Part shown: piece by piece, positions 1 through 6,331 of the stretch | How the letters are laid out: every line of letters starts with the position of its first letter | Position numbering within the stretch: position 1 is the stretch's first letter | DNA from: Planctomycetaceae bacterium | GTDB taxonomy: Bacteria > Planctomycetota > Planctomycetia > Pirellulales > PALSA-1355 | NCBI GenBank assembly: GCA_005773095.1 | Contig: SXHT01000009.1 | Coordinates: forward strand, 1 to 8,119 | Direction of reading: 5' to 3' | DNA length: 8,119 bases | The notes under the pieces: model-generated | What the model saw: only the letters and a program-made list of their open reading frames with translations | Told to the model about the DNA's origin: nothing | Database searches by the model: none | Translations under genes and position numbers: made by a program

Positions 1-354
1 CTTGCGATACACGCCGGCCGTGGAGCCGTCGGCATCGAAGATGACAGCCGTGTTGTGGTACACGCCAGGAGCGCGGCGCTCGAAGAACGAGCCGACGACC
101 ACTACGTGATTGTCTCGCGCTGCCGCCGCGATCGTTTCGCTGGTGGGGCCGGGAATCGGCTCGGCGTCGTCAAACCTGCGATGGTCTTCCGTCTGGCAAG
201 GGTACTGGCCCGCGAACAGTTCCTGCAAGCAGATCAGGTTCGCGCCGGCGGCGGCCGCCTCGGCAATCCGCGATACCGCCTTGGCCACGTTCGATCCCTG
301 CTGGGGAACGCATGACATCTGAACGACCGCAAGGGTAACTTGGGGGTGGGTCAT
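1..354 (-). CDS. Carbon-nitrogen hydrolase (nitrilase superfamily), N-carbamoylputrescine amidase-like; 3' end outside window
   Basis: Reading the minus strand from the ATG at 354-352 gives 118 codons open to the left edge, so only the N-terminal part is present. The protein begins MTHPQVTLAVVQMSC, the usual first beta strand of the nitrilase superfamily. Glu45 in the motif LQELF is the expected catalytic glutamate of the Glu-Lys-Cys triad. The GxYRK motif falls exactly at the window edge, so Lys118 is the expected catalytic lysine; the catalytic cysteine would lie outside. The stretch from LQELF to the PIPGPTS segment, followed by VVVVGSFFERR and YHNTAVIFDADG, is typical of N-carbamoylputrescine amidase (AguB), which converts N-carbamoylputrescine to putrescine, CO2 and ammonia. 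Assignment to the superfamily is firm; the exact substrate is inference, since related omega-amidases and beta-ureidopropionases share these motifs. No Shine-Dalgarno is visible before the start. It diverges from bioD with 63 bp between starts. Confidence 0.85.
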   Translation of the reverse strand, partial: MTHPQVTLAVVQMSCVPQQGSNVAKAVSRIAEAAAAGANLICLQELFAGQYPCQTEDHRRFDDAEPIPGPTSETIAAAARDNHVVVVGSFFERRAPGVYHNTAVIFDADGSTAGVYRK

Positions 355-363
355 CGTTGTGTT

Positions 364-394
364 ATTCGTCATTCGTGCTTCGTGATTCGTCATT
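364..394. repeat. Heptamer tandem repeat between divergent starts
   Basis: Four consecutive 7-bp units are visible on the plus strand: ATTCGTC, ATTCGTG, CTTCGTG and ATTCGTC, followed by a partial ATT. They fill half of the 63-bp gap between the nitrilase-like start (354) and the bioD start (418). Any promoter for either gene would have to overlap or flank this repeat. Short AT-containing heptamers of this type in intergenic DNA usually behave as simple sequence repeats. A regulatory role is possible but nothing in the sequence proves it. Confidence 0.7.
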
Positions 395-417
395 AAGATG
401 TTACTCTACCAGACAGC

Positions 418-1125
418 ATGCGGAAACCAGTTCCCGGATTATTTGTCACAGGAACCGATACCGGCGTGGGGAAAACGTACGTCGCCGCGATGATCGTTCG
501 CGCGCTGACGGCGGCCGGACACCGTGTTGGCATGTACAAGCCAGTGGCCAGCGGTTGTCGCTCTGAAGGCGACCAGCTCGTGGCTGATGACGCCACCGCT
601 CTGTGGCAAGCCGCGGGCTCGACGGGAAGTTTTCAGCGGGTTTGCCCGCAACGTTTTGCCGCGCGCATCGCGCCCCATCGGGCGGCTCGCGCCGAAGGTC
701 GGGAAGTCGATTCGCAACTGCTTCGCGGGGGACTCAACTACTGGCTGGAACACAGTGACGTCGTCGTGGTCGAGGGGGCGGGTGGGCTAATGTCGCCAGT
801 GACCGATGACGAGTTTGTCGCCGACCTGGCCCACGACTTCGGTTTTCCGTTGGTTGTCGTCACGCGGAACGTGCTGGGCACGATCAATCAGACGCTGCAA
901 ACCGTGCTGGTGGCAGGCACGTATCGTGGCGGTTTGCCGGTGGCGGGCATCGTGCTCAATAGCGGCCTCGCGAAAACGGACGATCCGAGCGTGGCTACCA
1001 ACCGGGCCGACATCGAGCGCCATGCGCGCGTTGGGCTGCTCGCGGAGGTTGGCTGGCAGGCGACCGAGTTCACGCCCGGCGTGGACTGGTTCGGATTTGC
1101 CCAATCCTTATCGGAGAGTGCGTAA
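418..1125 (+). CDS. bioD: Dethiobiotin synthetase
   Basis: This cytoplasmic enzyme carboxylates 7,8-diaminononanoate with CO2 and ATP to form dethiobiotin, the penultimate step of biotin synthesis. The 235-residue length is normal for BioD. The P-loop GTDTGVGKT spans residues 12-20, with Lys19 binding the ATP phosphates. YKPVASG at 40-46 carries Lys41 and Ser45, which match the substrate-binding Lys37 and Ser41 of the E. coli enzyme. DD57-58 fits the Mg-binding aspartate. VVEGAGGL at 117-124 supplies Glu119, equivalent to E. coli Glu115. The segments LGTINQTL and GIVLNSG follow in the usual order. The ATG at 418 gives a family-length N-terminus, although no Shine-Dalgarno precedes it. No other bio gene is in the window, so it stands alone here. 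It converges on the GH57 gene, with 92 bp between the two stop codons. Confidence 0.95.
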   Translation: MRKPVPGLFVTGTDTGVGKTYVAAMIVRALTAAGHRVGMYKPVASGCRSEGDQLVADDATALWQAAGSTGSFQRVCPQRFAARIAPHRAARAEGREVDSQLLRGGLNYWLEHSDVVVVEGAGGLMSPVTDDEFVADLAHDFGFPLVVVTRNVLGTINQTLQTVLVAGTYRGGLPVAGIVLNSGLAKTDDPSVATNRADIERHARVGLLAEVGWQATEFTPGVDWFGFAQSLSESA

Positions 1126-1174
1126 GATGCCCGACGCGGTGGCCGTGCGAAGGACACAATGAAAAGCATTATCC

Positions 1175-1193
1175 GCTGTTCCAATCGAACAGC
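1175..1193. terminator. Symmetrical hairpin between convergent bioD and GH57 genes
   Basis: A perfect 7-bp stem, GCTGTTC (1175-1181) with GAACAGC (1187-1193), encloses a 5-nt loop. It lies between two converging stop codons, where a bidirectional terminator would be expected. There is no proper T-run on the plus side. On the minus side a short TTTT occurs some 9 nt beyond the stem. A weak or factor-assisted terminator is the likely role; this is inferred from position and structure only. Confidence 0.45.
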
Positions 1194-1217
1194 CATTCGT
1201 TATTCTCGGGCTACACG

Positions 1218-3389
1218 TCAAGTTGCCGCGGCGACTGCCAGATTTTCCACCCGCCGACTTTCGGCGAGCGTGGTATCGAACGAGAGCCCGATGGTCATTG
1301 TCCAGCGACCTTCGCTGTCTGCTTGCACGACCCAGTGCGGCAGCACGCAGACGGATTGATGAACGGCCTCGAAGCCGCCTTCCGACTGGCTGACGGTTTC
1401 GATTGGGAAAGTCCAGATGCCGCTCGGGCGCGAGAGCGAGAGATTCACGTCGATTCCGAGCCATTCATCGACGAGACCCAGCTCGTCGACGTTCATCAGA
1501 TCAAGTTGGGCGCCAAGTTGGCCGAGCGGTCGCCGATGCTCTCCGTAGAAGTAGCGGTCGTCAGCGCCGGCGGGCATTCCGGAGAAATTGAATTCGACCG
1601 CGAAGTGCAGCGGACGATCCTTGGGCAAGCTCTCCAGCAAGTACGTGATCTCGAGCGCTGAACTGTCGCTTGTGATCGTCACACCCTTGGTGATCTTGAA
1701 CTCCGCGTCCGCCACCTTGCCGAGGGTCGAGAGCAGCACCTGCACGCGCGTCGGACTGCGGCGAATCCGGGCTTCGTAGTTGCGGCTCACGAAGTCGCCG
1801 CGATCGGGCGCTTCGCCGCGCCAGACGGCGTTGGGACTGGCTTCCAGATCATAAAAATGATCGAGCAAGCTCTTGCGAGGCTGATTGTCGTACACCAGGC
1901 GGCCAGCGAGATTGTCTTGCTTGAAAACCACTTGGGTGCTGACCGCGGCGACGTCGTTGCCGCCGTGCCCGCCGGCCAGCACCGCGCCATGATAAGCCTC
2001 GGGGCGGCGCGTGAGCGTGGCCAGCAGATTGTGCTGAATGGCCCGCACGTCGAGTTCGTACATCTGCCCGCCACGGCTGGGCGCCACCAGCGCGACGGCG
2101 CGATCGTTCGCCAGCAGGACTTCCTGGCGGCCGTCGAAATTGTAGTCTTCGGCCGTGGCTTCCACCCAGCCTTTGTGACGCCCAGCGGCCTGGTCGAGCA
2201 GCGTATCGGCCGCGATCAGTTGTTGATAGACGCCGTTGCGCAGGTGCGGCAAGTAAACACCGCCGAACGCGCCATGCCAGTAAGAACAATTGCACTGGCC
2301 GCGGTACAAGGCCGAACGCGCCTGCTCCAGCACTTCGCGGTTTGCCGCCGGGTCCTTGCTCAGCTCGTCCAGCCGCTTGCTGACCATCATCATGCGGCTG
2401 TACATCTCGTTGGTTTCGGGATACTTGACCTTGAAGTTCCGCCAAAAACCACCGCGCACGAAGCGCGCCAAGCGCGGCCACCGGGGATCGTGCTCCATCT
2501 CCCGACGCACTTGCACGTAGTCGCTCAGCTGTTCGACCGGCAACACCCATTCGGTCATTTCGCGGTAGCTGCCTTCGGGAATATACACTTTGCCTACCGG
2601 CGGCGTGGCATCGTAAACCTCGCAGGGCAAGTCCGTACGGATCCAGCTCTGGTGCTGCACAAGCAAATCAAAAAAACGCACCAGCCAGCCTTCTTCGTAG
2701 ACGCTTTTCTTGGTTTGCGGCCAAGCACCGAATTTCTCGCCGTCGTCACCAAACACTGCAACCGCGCCCGGAAATCTCTCATGGATCCGACCAAGGTAGT
2801 CGATCGTATCCTGCGGCGGCGAGAACGGGATCATGTACCGCAACGGCTCGCTATCGGGAAACACGGCCAGTACGTGACCGTTGTCTTCCGTCAGATAGTA
2901 ACCGTGCAGCTCATCGTCGGCGAGACCCGCGTTCTTGAAGTGCGAGTCGTCGAGCATCGTGTACTGGATGCCAGCCGCCACCAGATCGCTGGTGAACGAT
3001 TGCTCCCACACGCGCTCGGGAATCCAGCAGCCGCGCACCGTGGCGCCCAGGCGGTTCTCCAGCCAGCGCGAATACGTGGCGATCTGCCCAATCCGGTCGC
3101 GCGGCGGAATCATCGACAAGATGGGCTCGTAGAATGGTCCGCCCACGATCTCCAATCGACTGGCCGCCACCAGAGCGCTGATGCGATCCAGATATTCCGG
3201 ATGCCGAGCGTCAAGCCATTCCATCAACGGTCCGCTCGTGTGCAGGCCCATCTTGAGCCGCGGATAACGCTCGAACACGTCAAGAAATGGCTTGTACGCA
3301 TCCTCATACGCCTGTTCGAAAACGCCTTCAAAATTGCCGATCGGCTGATGATCGTGCAAAACCAGAACCAGGCGGATGGGCTGCGACAT
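1218..3389 (-). CDS. Glycoside hydrolase family 57 alpha-amylase / 4-alpha-glucanotransferase
   Basis: A 723-residue enzyme that cleaves or transfers alpha-1,4-glucan chains with retention of configuration. The GH57 motifs appear in order: HDHQPIGN (12-19), GGPFYEPIL (83-91), GCWIPERVWE (120-129) and FGDDGEKFG (213-221). Glu125 fits the nucleophile (Glu123 in the Thermococcus litoralis glucanotransferase). One of Asp215/Asp216 fits the acid/base. The block around CNCSYWHGAFGGVYLPHLR matches the middle domain (DUF1925) of this subfamily, and the rest fits the beta-rich C-terminal domain (DUF1926). I see no signal peptide, so it is probably cytoplasmic. I chose the ATG at 3389 because MSQPIRLVLVLHDHQP is the normal N-terminus. 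The frame stays open up to a GTG at 3458, but those 23 codons come from a tandem repeat. It lies downstream of glgA on the same strand, across a galT remnant, and likely shares its transcript. Hydrolase or transferase activity cannot be told from sequence alone. Confidence 0.92.
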   Translation of the reverse strand: MSQPIRLVLVLHDHQPIGNFEGVFEQAYEDAYKPFLDVFERYPRLKMGLHTSGPLMEWLDARHPEYLDRISALVAASRLEIVGGPFYEPILSMIPPRDRIGQIATYSRWLENRLGATVRGCWIPERVWEQSFTSDLVAAGIQYTMLDDSHFKNAGLADDELHGYYLTEDNGHVLAVFPDSEPLRYMIPFSPPQDTIDYLGRIHERFPGAVAVFGDDGEKFGAWPQTKKSVYEEGWLVRFFDLLVQHQSWIRTDLPCEVYDATPPVGKVYIPEGSYREMTEWVLPVEQLSDYVQVRREMEHDPRWPRLARFVRGGFWRNFKVKYPETNEMYSRMMMVSKRLDELSKDPAANREVLEQARSALYRGQCNCSYWHGAFGGVYLPHLRNGVYQQLIAADTLLDQAAGRHKGWVEATAEDYNFDGRQEVLLANDRAVALVAPSRGGQMYELDVRAIQHNLLATLTRRPEAYHGAVLAGGHGGNDVAAVSTQVVFKQDNLAGRLVYDNQPRKSLLDHFYDLEASPNAVWRGEAPDRGDFVSRNYEARIRRSPTRVQVLLSTLGKVADAEFKITKGVTITSDSSALEITYLLESLPKDRPLHFAVEFNFSGMPAGADDRYFYGEHRRPLGQLGAQLDLMNVDELGLVDEWLGIDVNLSLSRPSGIWTFPIETVSQSEGGFEAVHQSVCVLPHWVVQADSEGRWTMTIGLSFDTTLAESRRVENLAVAAAT

Positions 3390-3399
3390 GGGGAATGAC

Positions 3400-3471
3400 T
3401 TCGCTGCGGGCGCAGATTTTACTTCGGGCGCAGGTATCACTGCGGGCAAAAACTTCACCGCGGGTACAATT
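3400..3471. repeat. Four-unit 18-bp tandem repeat in the GH57 leader
   Basis: Four imperfect 18-bp units lie head to tail on the plus strand: TTCGCTGCGGGCGCAGAT, TTTACTTCGGGCGCAGGT, ATCACTGCGGGCAAAAAC and TTCACCGCGGGTACAATT. A CGGG core and several flanking bases are invariant. A much weaker fifth match may extend left into the GH57 start codon region (3382-3399). On the right the array runs over the last five codons and stop of the galT remnant. Because the period is a multiple of three, every reading frame through it yields a hexapeptide repeat, for example FTSGAG and ITAGKN on plus. That makes the ORFs here look deceptively protein-like. Its role is unknown. Confidence 0.8.
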
Positions 3472-3616
3472 GCTCCGCGGCGTCTTCAGGCGCAACCGAT
3501 TGAATGCATTGGCCCGCGGCCCACGCAAAGCCGGCCGTGGTCGTCGTGCACCGAAAGATCTCAATATTCCAGTGATAGTGGCTCTGCGGACGGGTGTCAA
3601 AGGGTGCGGAGTGAAG
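3455..3616 (-). pseudogene. Decayed C-terminal fragment of galactose-1-phosphate uridylyltransferase (galT remnant)
   Basis: Fifty-three minus-strand codons ending in TGA (3457-3455) read LHSAPFD, then HYHWNIEI, TTTTAGFAW and VAPEDAAE. These follow, in order, the C-terminal end of bacterial GalT: LHTAPFD, YHWHIEI, VAGFEWGTG and the P-P-E-E-A-A motif. GalT transfers UMP between UDP-glucose and galactose-1-phosphate. Only the last sixth or so of a normal protein of about 340 residues remains. Upstream of it there is just a G-rich tract and then the glgA stop, and no start codon suits the fragment. Several conserved positions have changed: HWH to HWN, which would lose a metal-ligand histidine as I align it with E. 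coli His298; GFEWGTG to GFAWAAG; and YINP to CIQS. Homology rests on my recall of the family, but the run of matches in order is hard to explain by chance. The fragment occupies most of the gap between glgA and the GH57 gene. Confidence 0.75.
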
Positions 3617-3629
3617 CCGGGAAAATGAG

Positions 3630-3652
3630 CCAGCCCCCCAGCCCCCCAGCCC
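3630..3652 (-). repeat. G-rich octamer repeat just downstream of glgA
   Basis: On the minus strand the sequence shows three runs of 3, 6 and 6 G separated by CT, followed by a GG, giving a tandem GGGGGGCT octamer. It lies 27 bp after the glgA stop and just before the galT remnant. Runs of this length could fold into a G-quadruplex in single-stranded DNA or RNA, or could simply be slippage-prone low-complexity DNA. It may mark the boundary where the rest of galT was lost. Confidence 0.6.
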
Positions 3653-3678
3653 GCGGAAATTCTGCCATGGGGCGACCG

Positions 3679-5178
3679 TCACGCGCTTTGACCGGCAAGC
3701 GAGCCTCTTGCCTGCCGCACGGTTTGCTGATACAGACGCACGTACTCGCAAGCGCTGTGCGCCCACGACCAATCCTGCTTCATTCCCGTGCGGATCAGCT
3801 GTCCCCACAGGTTTTTCTTGGCGACGTACATCTGGCAGGCACGGTCAAGCGTTTCCGATAATGCCAGACCGCTGTAGTCGGCAAAGCTGAATCCCGTCGC
3901 TGTGCCGTTTGCAAGCGTGGCATCGGTGGCATTGATAACCGTGTCGACCAGGCCACCGGTGGCTCGCACCAGCGGCACCGTACCGTACTTGAGGCTGTAA
4001 AGCTGATTCAGCCCGCACGGTTCGTAGCGGCTGGGCATCAGGAAGATATCGGCGCCGGCTTCGATCTTGTGCGCCAGCCCATTCGAGAATTCCAGCCGCA
4101 GCGCGGCCTTCTGCGGATTACGCTCGGCAAGCATCGTGAAAAGTTCGTGATACACGGGGTCGCCCGTGCCGAGAATCACCCATTGCGCGTCCCGATTCGC
4201 AAGCCACTCTTTCATCACGGCACCCATCAGATCGATGCCTTTTTGCTCGGTCAAGCGGCCAATAAATGCCACAAGCGGCACGTCGGGTGATTGCGGCAAG
4301 CCCATCTCCGCCTGCAGTGCGGCTTTACCAGCGCGCTTTCCCTGCTGATAGGTATCGACGTTGTACTTGACCGCCAGATGGGCATCGCACGACGGATTCC
4401 ACTGCAAATAATCGACCCCGTTGATGATGCCCGTCAGTACCTCGCGCCGTTGTTGCAAAACGCCCTCCAGGCCACATCCCAGCGGAGATGCCTGGATTTC
4501 CTCGGCATAACGCGGGCTGACGGTGTTGAGCCGATCGGCGAACACCAGTCCTGCCTTCAATAAGTTCAAGTTGCCGAAAAACTCCATCTGTTGCCAGTTG
4601 AAATATTTCCAGTCGAGCCCCGTCAGCAGCATATCCCAGTGCCAGAACACACCCTGGTAAGCGAGGTTGTGAATCGTCAGCAGCGAGCCGATGTTTTCGT
4701 ACCCGGGCACGCCGCGATACTCAAGCTTCAGGTACGCGGGCAGCAAGGCGGTTTGCCAATCGTTGGCATGCACCAGGTCAGGTTGCAAGTCCAGCAGGCG
4801 AATGGCTTCCAGCACACCCCGCGTAAAGAACACAAACCGCTCGCAATTGTCGGGAAAATCCCTGCCGTCTTGCAGATACAAATCGGGACGGTCGAAGTAC
4901 TCGCGATTCTCAACAAAATAAACGGGTACGTTTCCAGCGGGCAAGGTGCAGCGCAAAAGCGAACCATGCACAAGCTTTGTGCCGATGGGGACCTCGAATG
5001 AGAGGCCCGTGGATTCGATCGGCAGGCCCGAGTCAAATACCTGGCGAAACGCGGGCAAGATCAGCGTGGGCTGGTGACCGAGCCTGGCCAGCTCCAAGGG
5101 AAGCGCTCCGCAAACGTCGCCCAATCCGCCGGTCTTGGCGAACGGGACGGCTTCGCTTGTGGCCATGAGAATTTTCAT
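3679..5178 (-). CDS. glgA: Glycogen synthase (ADP-glucose type, GT5)
   Basis: Transfers glucose from ADP-glucose to the non-reducing end of alpha-1,4-glucan in the cytoplasm. The 499-residue length is near that of E. coli GlgA (477). The N-terminal Rossmann domain opens with MKILMATSEAVPFAKTGGLGDV; Lys15 of KTGGLGD is the ADP-glucose-binding lysine. HANDWQTALLPAYL (137-150) and LLTIHNLAYQG (166-176) are also family signatures. In the C-terminal GT-B half, FIGRLTEQKG (305-314) supplies Arg308 and Lys313, equivalent to E. coli Arg300 and Lys305. SRYEPCGLNQLYSLKYGT (383-400) carries Glu386, equivalent to the catalytic Glu377. No key residue is missing. The ATG at 5178 is preferred over an in-frame GTG at 5205 because it gives the canonical N-terminus and has a GGAG at the right distance. 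The galT remnant and the GH57 gene follow on the same strand, which fits an alpha-glucan operon. Confidence 0.96.
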   Translation of the reverse strand: MKILMATSEAVPFAKTGGLGDVCGALPLELARLGHQPTLILPAFRQVFDSGLPIESTGLSFEVPIGTKLVHGSLLRCTLPAGNVPVYFVENREYFDRPDLYLQDGRDFPDNCERFVFFTRGVLEAIRLLDLQPDLVHANDWQTALLPAYLKLEYRGVPGYENIGSLLTIHNLAYQGVFWHWDMLLTGLDWKYFNWQQMEFFGNLNLLKAGLVFADRLNTVSPRYAEEIQASPLGCGLEGVLQQRREVLTGIINGVDYLQWNPSCDAHLAVKYNVDTYQQGKRAGKAALQAEMGLPQSPDVPLVAFIGRLTEQKGIDLMGAVMKEWLANRDAQWVILGTGDPVYHELFTMLAERNPQKAALRLEFSNGLAHKIEAGADIFLMPSRYEPCGLNQLYSLKYGTVPLVRATGGLVDTVINATDATLANGTATGFSFADYSGLALSETLDRACQMYVAKKNLWGQLIRTGMKQDWSWAHSACEYVRLYQQTVRQARGSLAGQSA

Positions 5179-5186
5179 CGCGGCAA

Positions 5187-5190
5187 CTCC
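5187..5190 (-). promoter_or_regulatory. Ribosome binding site of glgA
   Basis: GGAG on the minus strand lies 8 nt before the ATG at 5178. It decides the start in favour of this ATG over the upstream in-frame GTG at 5205. Confidence 0.7.
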
Positions 5191-5431
5191 ATACCCTGCA
5201 GCCACAAGGTATCAGACCGTCCAACGGCAAGATAGGGCCAGTACTTGAAGCGTACCTCGCGGAAACGGGGGACAGGGCAGCCTGAAGGGTGACTGCGGTC
5301 CGGATTCAAAAAGTGCCACGAAAGAATGGATGGCAGGTCACTTGCCGAAGTCGTTGTTTGGCCGTTGAACCTGCACGCATGCCCTCATGTGCCTGCGGCA
5401 CTGGTACAGCAATTCATGTCCCGGCTGCCCT
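5191..5431. other. Intergenic region between metallopeptidase and glgA, no gene seen
   Basis: About 250 bp separate the metallopeptidase stop from the glgA start. I found no reading frame with recognisable protein similarity. A small hairpin at 5389-5401 (GTGCC, loop TGC, GGCAC) lies 31 nt downstream of the metallopeptidase stop, where it could act as a weak terminator, but no T-run follows on the minus strand. A bulged inverted repeat, AAGTGCCA with TGGCA-ggt-CACTT (5311-5343), lies between that hairpin and glgA. A glgA promoter is expected here, but no convincing -35/-10 pair stands out. Confidence 0.5.
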
Positions 5432-6112
5432 TTAATCCCGGTTGCTGCCGCTAAAGATGTGCAGGTAATAAAGCAACGTGAGCACCGATTGCAGCGTGGC
5501 TGCGACGTAGGTCCAGGCGGCGGCGTTCAAGACGCTTGTGACGGTTTGCATTTGCTCGCGATCGCAAATCCCCAGCTCAACCAACTGCCGCTTGGCGCGA
5601 TTGCTGGCGTCGAACTCCACCGGCAGGTTGACAAGCTGAAAAAACACCACGCCGCCGAACAGGGCAATGCCGATGAAGACAATCGCCGGCAACGCGAACA
5701 CCGCACCGAGCACGATCATCAGAATGCCTGGCCCGGCGCCGAAATTCGCCAGAGGCACCGCAGCATTTCGGATCGCCAGCGGAGCATACGCCACGGCATC
5801 TTGCATGGCATGACCGGCTTCGTGCGAGGCAATCCCCACGGCCGCCAGCGTCGGCGATCGGTAGACATCGGAGCTGAGTCGCAGCACTTTATCGCGCGGG
5901 TCGTAGTGATCGGTCATGTGGCCAGCTACGGTTTCGATCTGCACCTGGTGCAGTCCTGCCGAGTCCAGAATATGCCGTGCGGCGGCGGCCCCACTCAGCG
6001 GTGCCCGAACCTGCATCGCGGCGGCATAGGCGCTACGAACCCGGAATTGGGCCCACAGCGCAAGCAAGATCGCCGGAGCGACGAAAAGCAAATATTTCGG
6101 GTCGAAGAACAT
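5432..6112 (-). CDS. YugP-family zinc metallopeptidase, membrane-bound
   Basis: A 226-residue predicted integral-membrane protein of the neutral zinc metallopeptidase family called YugP in Bacillus (Pfam Zn_peptidase_2). The start MFFDPKYLLFVAPAILLALWAQ is the family's characteristic N-terminus and forms the first membrane helix. HEAGH at 97-101 provides two zinc-ligand histidines and the catalytic Glu98. Glu166 in LPVEFDASNRAK fits the third ligand. Hydrophobic segments around 125-160 and 200-220 complete the membrane anchor. The segment IETVAGHMTDHYDPRDKVLRLS (59-80) before the zinc motif is also typical. The physiological substrate of the family is not established. A strong GGGAGG lies 7 nt before the ATG. 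The gene is upstream of glgA on the same strand, but a gap of about 250 bp makes co-transcription doubtful. Confidence 0.92.
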   Translation of the reverse strand: MFFDPKYLLFVAPAILLALWAQFRVRSAYAAAMQVRAPLSGAAAARHILDSAGLHQVQIETVAGHMTDHYDPRDKVLRLSSDVYRSPTLAAVGIASHEAGHAMQDAVAYAPLAIRNAAVPLANFGAGPGILMIVLGAVFALPAIVFIGIALFGGVVFFQLVNLPVEFDASNRAKRQLVELGICDREQMQTVTSVLNAAAWTYVAATLQSVLTLLYYLHIFSGSNRD

Positions 6113-6119
6113 CGTAGGG

Positions 6120-6125
6120 CCTCCC
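6120..6125 (-). promoter_or_regulatory. Strong ribosome binding site of the metallopeptidase gene
   Basis: GGGAGG on the minus strand ends 7 nt before the ATG at 6112. It is the best Shine-Dalgarno in the window and fixes the start. Confidence 0.75.
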
Positions 6126-6220
6126 GCAATTTTGGCGGCTACTTAACTTTACGCGCCTGTTGCTCGGAAGACTAGACGACAAATGCGCCAGGCTGGAAAA
6201 CATTACCCAATTTCTCTATG

Positions 6221-6250
6221 TTTACAGCTCGATTGCCGACAATGTATGCT
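6221..6250 (+). promoter_or_regulatory. Possible sigma-70 promoter of the lipoprotein gene
   Basis: TTTACA (6221-6226, five of six matches to the -35 consensus) and TATGCT (6245-6250, four of six to the -10) are separated by 18 bp. Transcription from here would leave a leader of roughly 75 nt before the ATG at 6332. The leader contains the small inverted repeats TTGGG-ttg-CCCAA (6265-6277) and GATCG-gcg-CGATC (6279-6291). The call is by eye only and such matches are common by chance. Confidence 0.35.
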
Positions 6251-6331
6251 GGCGGTTGTCCAAGTTGGGTTGCCCAAGGATCGGCGCGATCGTCATTATC
6301 GGCAAGGTCGCCTCCGTTCACAGGGTTTACC

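Noticed and set aside
1849..2550. A 233-codon minus-strand frame inside the GH57 gene
   Set aside because: Out-of-frame shadow rich in Arg, Gly and Ala, while the GH57 frame through the same bases carries clear family motifs.
1857..3398. A 513-codon open frame on the plus strand
   Set aside because: It lies wholly antisense to the GH57 gene, has no recognisable motifs, and is what GC-rich codon bias produces opposite a long real gene.
3376..3861. Plus-strand frame with hexapeptide repeats (FTSGAG, ITAGKN) at its start
   Set aside because: The repeats come from the 18-bp DNA array, which gives periodic peptides in every frame. The rest runs antisense to the galT remnant and the end of glgA.
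5179..5205. Upstream GTG start for glgA
   Set aside because: The ATG at 5178 has GGAG at proper spacing and gives the canonical MKILMATSE N-terminus; the nine extra residues do not match the family.
5311..5343. Inverted repeat AAGTGCCA / TGGCA-ggt-CACTT as an operator or small RNA
   Set aside because: The stem is interrupted by a 3-nt bulge and has a 12-nt loop; there is no supporting promoter or terminator, so chance is an adequate explanation.
5387..6175. A 262-codon open frame on the plus strand
   Set aside because: It is antisense to the YugP-type metallopeptidase, whose motifs and strong ribosome site establish the minus strand as coding.
6218..6331. N-terminal extension of the lipoprotein gene from the ATG at 6218
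   Set aside because: The added 38 residues have no family-like character, bury the signal peptide and lipobox, and would start upstream of the likely promoter.
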